DNA of 64,000 nucleotides from Dyadobacter chenwenxiniae (GTDB taxonomy: Bacteria > Bacteroidota > Bacteroidia > Cytophagales > Spirosomataceae): positions 5,823,001 to 5,887,000 of the forward strand of contig NZ_CP094997.1 of the NCBI RefSeq assembly GCF_022869785.1. Reading direction: 5' to 3'. Every line of letters begins with the position of its first letter. The stretch's first letter is position 1. Below are positions 58,922 through 64,000 of this stretch, one piece after another. The translations under genes were made by a program, and so were the position numbers. The notes under the pieces were generated by a model. The model did no database searches and was not told where the DNA came from. It worked only from the letters and a program-made list of their open reading frames with translations.

Positions 58922-61066
58922 ATGCAGACATTAGAACAAACTTCAAGGCGCAATTTCATGAAGATTGCGGCTGCGGCAGGTGGCGGGCTGTTTTTGGGTT
59001 TCAATTGGACCAATTCCACTGCATTGCCTGTGGTTGTAGATGCCAAAAGCATTGCAGCCGGCTCGATAAATTTCAACAGTTATTTGTCCATTGGCACAGA
59101 TAATATCATAACAATTGTTTCGCCAAACCCGGAAATTGGACAAGGAATTAAAACCGCATTTCCAATGGTCGTGGCGGAAGAATTGGATGCAGATTGGAAA
59201 CAGGTAAAAACGGTTCAGGGAAATCTGGACACCGGCATATTTGAAAGACAGGTTACAGGTGGAAGCGGCGCGGTGCCCCATTCATGGGAACGGCTTCGTA
59301 AAGCAGGCGCAACGGCGCGTCATCTTTTGATAGAAGCGGCCGCAGCAAAATGGAATATCCCTGCATCAGAGTTGACAACGGAGAATGGTAAAGTTTTACA
59401 CAAAACTTCCGGTAAATCGGCTACTTATGGTGAATTGGCAGAGGCTGCTTCAAAGCTAACTGCCCCAACGGAGGTCAAATTAAAAAATGAAAAGGATTTC
59501 AAACTGATCGGACAATCTGTTCGGAATGTTGATAATCATAATATAGCCACTGGGAAGCCGCTTTTCGGACTTGATTTTTACAAGGAAGGAATGTTGTTTG
59601 CCTTAATCCAAAGACCAAAAGCATTCGGATTAAAATTGAAGTCTGTTGACTCCGCCGCGGCGAAAGCAATGCCGGGCATCGTGGATGTCGTAACATTTGA
59701 AAACAGTGTTGCCGTCGTGGGCAAATCCACCTGGCAGGTGAAAAAAGCCAAAGATGCGTTGAAAATTGAGTATGAAAAAGCAGCGGAACTTGAAAGCACT
59801 GCCGATCACAACCGCATTTTCTCGCAGTTAATGGATAATGGCGAGGCAACGGTAAGGCGTAAGGACGGAGACGTGGAAGCAGCATTTAAAAATGCTGCAA
59901 AGGTCATTAAGGCCGAATATCAATGTCCTTTCCTGCCACATAGCCCATTGGAGCCGATGAACTTCTTCGCGCATGTTCGTGAAGATGGCGTTGAGCTGGT
60001 TGGGCCTACGCAAACACCCGAGCGCGCACGTACAGAGGTTGCTAAACTTACTGGCATCGCACCAGAAAAAATAACGGTTGAAATTACACGCCAGGGCGGT
60101 GGATTCGGTCGCAGGCTTTCAGCTGATTTTGTAATTGAAGCAGCGCATGTTTCAAAACTTGTAAAAGCGCCGGTAAAAGTAGTTTGGACGCGTGAGGATG
60201 ATATGACTGGCGGCACTTACCGTCCCGCGGTGCGTTATCGTTTTGAAGCGGCATTGGACAAAAGCGGAACATTGATCGGCTATAAATTACGTGGCGTAGG
60301 AATGAATTCAGGCAACTCCACCCGCGAAGACAATTTCCCTTCCGGATCTGTGGATAACCTGTTAATCGACTCGGTGGAGCATAAATCACCCATTACAACA
60401 GGCCCATGGCGCGCTCCGATCACCAATTTTCTCGCTTATGCAGAGCAATCCTTTCTGGACGAAGTAGCAGAGGCAGCCGGAAAAGATCCGGTCGCGTTCA
60501 GGCTCGAATTGCTTGAAAAAGCCAAGAAATCACCGGTTAATGCGATAAAATACGACGTGGACAGGATGATAGCTGTAATCAAGCTGGCGGCAGAAAAAAG
60601 CAACTGGGGCAAGAAAAAAGGCGTTTACCAAGGATTCAGTGTCTACTTTTCGCACAGATCATACGTTGCCCAAGTAGGCGAGATTGTAATGCAGAAAGGC
60701 AAACCGGTTTTGAAGAACGTTATTGCAGCAGTGGATTGCGGTATCGTAATTAATCAAAGCGGATCATTGCAGCAGGTAAGAGGTGGCGTTGTGGATGGCC
60801 TCGGACATGCCATGTATGGCAATATGACATTCAAAGACGGTGCGCCGGATCAGAGCAACTTCAATGGTTTTCGCCTGATCAGGATGAATGAAATCCCCGA
60901 AGTGGATGTGCATTTTGTGAACAATGGCATTTCCCCCACCGGCCTCGGCGAACCTGCTTTGCCCCCGGCTGGCGGAGCAATGGCAAACGCATTTTACAAA
61001 GCAACCAAGCAACGGCTGCGTAATCAGCCATTTGTGAACGAGGAAGCATTTAAAGGCATTTCGTAA
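58922..61066 (+). CDS. Molybdopterin-binding large subunit, xanthine dehydrogenase family (IorB-like)
   Basis: This is the catalytic molybdenum-cofactor subunit partnered with the iron-sulfur gene just upstream. From ATG 58922 it is 714 aa; the frame is open further upstream but would overlap the partner gene. The N-terminus has a Tat motif (SRRNFMK) and a hydrophobic stretch, so the enzyme is likely exported folded with its cofactor. Family motifs include NPEIGQGIKTAFPMVVAEEL, GGGFGRR, and GLGEPALPPAGGAMANAF, whose Glu677 is in the position of the catalytic glutamate. Likely an aldehyde or N-heterocycle oxidoreductase. Confidence 0.93.
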   Translation: MQTLEQTSRRNFMKIAAAAGGGLFLGFNWTNSTALPVVVDAKSIAAGSINFNSYLSIGTDNIITIVSPNPEIGQGIKTAFPMVVAEELDADWKQVKTVQGNLDTGIFERQVTGGSGAVPHSWERLRKAGATARHLLIEAAAAKWNIPASELTTENGKVLHKTSGKSATYGELAEAASKLTAPTEVKLKNEKDFKLIGQSVRNVDNHNIATGKPLFGLDFYKEGMLFALIQRPKAFGLKLKSVDSAAAKAMPGIVDVVTFENSVAVVGKSTWQVKKAKDALKIEYEKAAELESTADHNRIFSQLMDNGEATVRRKDGDVEAAFKNAAKVIKAEYQCPFLPHSPLEPMNFFAHVREDGVELVGPTQTPERARTEVAKLTGIAPEKITVEITRQGGGFGRRLSADFVIEAAHVSKLVKAPVKVVWTREDDMTGGTYRPAVRYRFEAALDKSGTLIGYKLRGVGMNSGNSTREDNFPSGSVDNLLIDSVEHKSPITTGPWRAPITNFLAYAEQSFLDEVAEAAGKDPVAFRLELLEKAKKSPVNAIKYDVDRMIAVIKLAAEKSNWGKKKGVYQGFSVYFSHRSYVAQVGEIVMQKGKPVLKNVIAAVDCGIVINQSGSLQQVRGGVVDGLGHAMYGNMTFKDGAPDQSNFNGFRLIRMNEIPEVDVHFVNNGISPTGLGEPALPPAGGAMANAFYKATKQRLRNQPFVNEEAFKGIS

Positions 61067-61087
61067 AGAAAAAAAGAATACAGTCCG

Positions 61088-61129
61088 AGGCAGTAAGAGA
61101 TGTATCATTGCATTATCTTACTGCCTTTT
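61088..61129 (+). terminator. Terminator after the molybdenum hydroxylase genes
   Basis: An 11-bp perfect stem (AGGCAGTAAGA 61088-61098 with TCTTACTGCCT 61116-61126) with a 17-base loop ends in a short T run. Confidence 0.75.
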
Positions 61130-61158
61130 ACTTGTCCCGATATTCCAAAACCACAACC

Positions 61159-62124
61159 ATGAAAAGAATAACACTGCTCTTTGCTTTGATATGCCTGGCC
61201 ATCAGTGCATTCAGGGTAATAGACTTCCCACAAGCTGAAATCTCCAACGGTGTCATCAATGCTAAACTGTTTTTGCCAGACAGTGCAAACGGTTATTATC
61301 GCGGTGTAAGGTTCGATTGGGCGGGTCAGGTGCCAACTCTTGAATACAAAGGACATTCTTATTTCGGGCAGTGGAACAGCACTTATGATCCTAAATTGCA
61401 TGACGCCATCATGGGACCGGTCGAAGAATTTGTAGCGCTGGATTTTGACAAGGCCAAAGCAGGTGGAACATTTGTCAAAATAGGCGTAGGTGTTTTGGTA
61501 AAACCAGATGACAAAAAATACTCATTTGCCACCAATTACGAGATCAAAGATGGAGGCAAATGGACGGTGGATAAAAAGAAAGACCAGGTAACATTCACGC
61601 ATACCCTGAAAGATCCAACCGGTTATGGCTATGTGTATACCAAGACATTGAAACTGGTAAAAGGAAAGCCTCAGCTTGTATTGGAGCACAGTCTTAAAAA
61701 TACAGGATCCAAAGACATTGCCACGAGCACTTACAATCATAATTTTTTCATGATTGATAAAGAACCGACCAACGAGAATATCAGGATTGTATTCCCCTTT
61801 ACCGTAAGTGGAGAGGGAGCAGGTTTTGGAACAATTATTAATGCAAAGGAAAAAACGCTGACCTATGCGCGGCCAGTTGTACCAGGCGATCAGGTTTTCA
61901 GCAGCGGGCTAAAAGGTTTTGGGCCAAATGCCAAAGACTACGATATTCGTATTGAAAACATCAAAACGTCAGCAGGCGTGAGAATAACGGGAGACAGGCC
62001 CTTGGAAAAATTGGTCTACTGGGCTAATCCCACAACCTCTTGCCCTGAACCATACATTCATATCAGCGCGAAGCCAGGACAAGAAACAAAATGGAATGTT
62101 AATTATGAATTTTACACTTTCTGA
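61159..62124 (+). CDS. Secreted protein of unknown function (beta-sandwich-like)
   Basis: The 321-aa protein starts at ATG 61159 with a signal peptide (MKRITLLFALICLAISAF). An in-frame ATG at 61108 overlaps the preceding terminator and is not credible. The mature part is rich in beta strands and aromatic residues (VINAKLFLPDSANGYYRGVRFDW, then YVYTKTLKLVKGKPQLVLEHSLKNTGSKDIATSTYNHNFFMID). It has a conserved-looking His-Asn pair and later CPEPYIHISAKPGQETKWNVNYEFYTF. The pattern recalls galactose mutarotase-like sugar-binding folds, but I do not recognise a family. The start of kup follows 40 bases later. Confidence 0.6.
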   Translation: MKRITLLFALICLAISAFRVIDFPQAEISNGVINAKLFLPDSANGYYRGVRFDWAGQVPTLEYKGHSYFGQWNSTYDPKLHDAIMGPVEEFVALDFDKAKAGGTFVKIGVGVLVKPDDKKYSFATNYEIKDGGKWTVDKKKDQVTFTHTLKDPTGYGYVYTKTLKLVKGKPQLVLEHSLKNTGSKDIATSTYNHNFFMIDKEPTNENIRIVFPFTVSGEGAGFGTIINAKEKTLTYARPVVPGDQVFSSGLKGFGPNAKDYDIRIENIKTSAGVRITGDRPLEKLVYWANPTTSCPEPYIHISAKPGQETKWNVNYEFYTF

Positions 62125-62164
62125 ACGCGTCCCGCTAACTTCGCACACTTTCAATATTCATTAA

Positions 62165-64000
62165 ATGGGATCGCATAAACATCTTGACAAGGCATCTGCA
62201 GCCGGGCTTCTGGTTGCATTAGGAATCATTTTTGGAGATATCGGCACCTCGCCGCTGTATGTAATGCAAGCGATTATTGGCAAAGAAATGATCTCTGAGG
62301 AGGTTGTTTACGGAGCCGTTTCATGCATTTTCTGGACTTTAACCCTCCAAACCACGCTGAAATATGTGATCCTTATTCTCCGTGCAGATAATAAAGGCGA
62401 AGGAGGGATTCTCGCATTGTATGCATTAGTAAGGAAAAATGCGCGCTGGCTAACCGTTCCGGCTATTATTGGTGCGAGCACATTGCTGGCTGACGGCATC
62501 ATAACGCCGCCTATTTCCGTATCATCCGCAGTGGAGGGCTTACAAATTCTTTATCCCAATATTCAGACCATTCCCATCGTGATCGGAATTCTGACGCTGC
62601 TGTTCATCATTCAGATCTTTGGGACAACCATTGTCGGACGTGCTTTCGGACCGGTTATGATGATCTGGTTCGTGATGCTTGCCGTTTTAGGTGTGCACCA
62701 GGTAAGCGGGCATTTGGAAATATTAAAGTCGCTGAATCCGTACTACGGCTATCAGTTACTTGCAAACCATCCCGGCGGGTTTTGGATGTTGGGCGCCGTG
62801 TTTCTTTGTACGACGGGCGCAGAAGCATTATATAGCGATCTCGGGCATTGCGGGCGCGGGAATATCCGGGTGAGTTGGGTTTTTGTGAAAACCTGCCTCA
62901 TTCTCAATTATTTCGGACAAGGTGCATGGTTAATTGCCCACACGGGAACCCATCTGGAAGGTAAAAAGCCTTTCTACGAAATTATGCCAGACTGGTGGCT
63001 CCTGCCCGGGATTGCGATTGCAACCATGGCGACCGTCATTGCCAGCCAGGCCTTGATAAGCGGTTCATTTACATTGATTTCCGAGGCGATCCGCCTCAAT
63101 TTCTGGCCTAAGGTGCGATTGGTCTACCCAAGTGATCAGAAAGGCCAGCTATATGTGCCAAGTGTAAACTGGCTTTTGTGGGCCGGCTGCATAGGGATTG
63201 TCCTTTATTTCAAGGAATCATCACACATGGAAGCAGCTTATGGTCTGGCTATTACAATGACAATGATTATGACCACAATTCTCATGTCGGTCTATCTATA
63301 TGTAAACAAAGTGCAAAAGTGGCTGCTTGCGATTTTTATTGTAGTCTATCTGGCAATTGAGGGGGCTTTTCTGGCTGCTAACCTGCTGAAATTTATGCAC
63401 GGGGGATGGGTTTCCCTGTTGCTTGCAATGGTCATTGGTTTTGTTATAACGGTCTGGCTTAGAGCCTATTTTATCAAATTAAGACTTACAGAGTTTGAAA
63501 GTCTGGAAAAGTACATAGGACCTTTGCGTGAGCTTAGCAATGATATTAGCATTCCTAAATACTCCACCCACCTGATTTTTATGTCCAATGCGTCGCATGA
63601 ATCCGAAATCGAGACGAAGATCATTTACTCCGTCTTTTACAAGCGCCCCAAACGCGCCGATATTTACTGGTTTGTGCATGTAGAAACGACCGATGAGCCA
63701 TATACGATGGATTATCACGTCAACATTCTTGCTGAGGATGATGTTATTAAAGTAACATTCAGGTTAGGTTTCCGAATTGAGCAACGCATAAATCTGTTTT
63801 TCCGCAAGGTGGTTGAAGATATGGTGGCTAATAAGGAAGTTGATATTACCAGCCGTTATGAGTCTTTGAACCGCCAGAACATAACCGGCGACTTCCGTTT
63901 TATCGTTCTTGAACGTTATCTTTCACTTGAAAACAATCTGCCTTTCATGGAGGAGGTAATCATGAAGATTTATTTTGCAATTAAAAGCATTACAACTTCG
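62165..64000 (+). CDS. kup: Kup-type potassium uptake transporter, 3'-truncated by window
   Basis: Kup is an inner-membrane proton-coupled potassium importer. The ATG at 62165 opens a frame that runs 612 codons to the right edge without a stop. The start is clear: MGSHKHLDKASAAGLLVALGIIFGDIGTSPLY, with the signature GDIGTSPLY. Other family hallmarks are the DNKGEGGILALYAL and DGIITPPISVSSAVEGL segments and CTTGAEALYSDLGHCG. About twelve membrane segments lie in the first 440 residues, followed by the soluble C-terminal part, which is incomplete here. Confidence 0.95.
   Translation, partial: MGSHKHLDKASAAGLLVALGIIFGDIGTSPLYVMQAIIGKEMISEEVVYGAVSCIFWTLTLQTTLKYVILILRADNKGEGGILALYALVRKNARWLTVPAIIGASTLLADGIITPPISVSSAVEGLQILYPNIQTIPIVIGILTLLFIIQIFGTTIVGRAFGPVMMIWFVMLAVLGVHQVSGHLEILKSLNPYYGYQLLANHPGGFWMLGAVFLCTTGAEALYSDLGHCGRGNIRVSWVFVKTCLILNYFGQGAWLIAHTGTHLEGKKPFYEIMPDWWLLPGIAIATMATVIASQALISGSFTLISEAIRLNFWPKVRLVYPSDQKGQLYVPSVNWLLWAGCIGIVLYFKESSHMEAAYGLAITMTMIMTTILMSVYLYVNKVQKWLLAIFIVVYLAIEGAFLAANLLKFMHGGWVSLLLAMVIGFVITVWLRAYFIKLRLTEFESLEKYIGPLRELSNDISIPKYSTHLIFMSNASHESEIETKIIYSVFYKRPKRADIYWFVHVETTDEPYTMDYHVNILAEDDVIKVTFRLGFRIEQRINLFFRKVVEDMVANKEVDITSRYESLNRQNITGDFRFIVLERYLSLENNLPFMEEVIMKIYFAIKSITTS

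Overview
This window is a chromosomal segment of a member of the Bacteroidota, most likely Cytophagales near Dyadobacter/Spirosomataceae. That placement is my inference. It rests on an alternative complex III (act) cluster fused to a cytochrome oxidase cluster, on promoters of the form TTG-N18-20-TAnnTTTG, on starts without Shine-Dalgarno sequences, and on lineage-typical families (DUF3078, DUF3467, DUF3341, GH106). No insertion sequence, prophage, integrase or CRISPR array is visible. Almost everything is core metabolism.

Layout. 1-5700: end of an outer-membrane barrel gene, then rplM-rpsI, rpsB, tsf, an ECF sigma factor, a DUF3078 protein and mscL. 5816-14532: the distal half of the division/cell-wall cluster, murD-ftsW-murG-murC-ftsQ-ftsA-ftsZ, closed by an 18-bp perfect hairpin. 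14571-20787: an FMN reductase, accD, a radical SAM protein, a small secreted NTF2-like protein, smpB, an HNH protein and rpsA, followed by tRNA-Cys. 21205-37869: one long respiratory cluster on a single strand, with actABCDEF (quinol:cytochrome c oxidoreductase), coxB, coxA, heme A synthase, heme O synthase, two subunit III genes, subunit IV, a SCO-like protein, a DUF420 protein and a small CxxC membrane protein. The cluster encodes electron transfer from quinol through multiheme cytochromes to the aa3-type oxidase, plus its cofactor assembly. 38002-43963: a GH106-like glycosidase, murI, and a sigma factor/membrane protein/barrel trio. 44131-57848: the classical tRNA-Tyr, tRNA-Gly, tRNA-Thr, tuf, tRNA-Trp, secE, nusG, rplKAJL, rpoBC region. 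57987-64000: a DUF3467 protein, a two-gene molybdenum hydroxylase, an unrecognised secreted protein and the start of kup.

The most unusual feature is not a protein. Between tRNA-Thr and tuf lie two tandem, 5'-truncated copies of tRNA-Thr. Each keeps the anticodon arm and T-loop exactly but carries a different GC-rich 15-16 nt insert inside the T-arm. Other points of interest are a heme A synthase with Asn at the first conserved His position, histidine-rich segments in two adjacent respiratory subunits, an ActA with an additional N-terminal cytochrome c domain, a TTG start for rpoB, a GNRA-capped hairpin between rpoB and rpoC, and an interleaved inverted-repeat pair between rpsI and rpsB. I saw no clearly new protein system.
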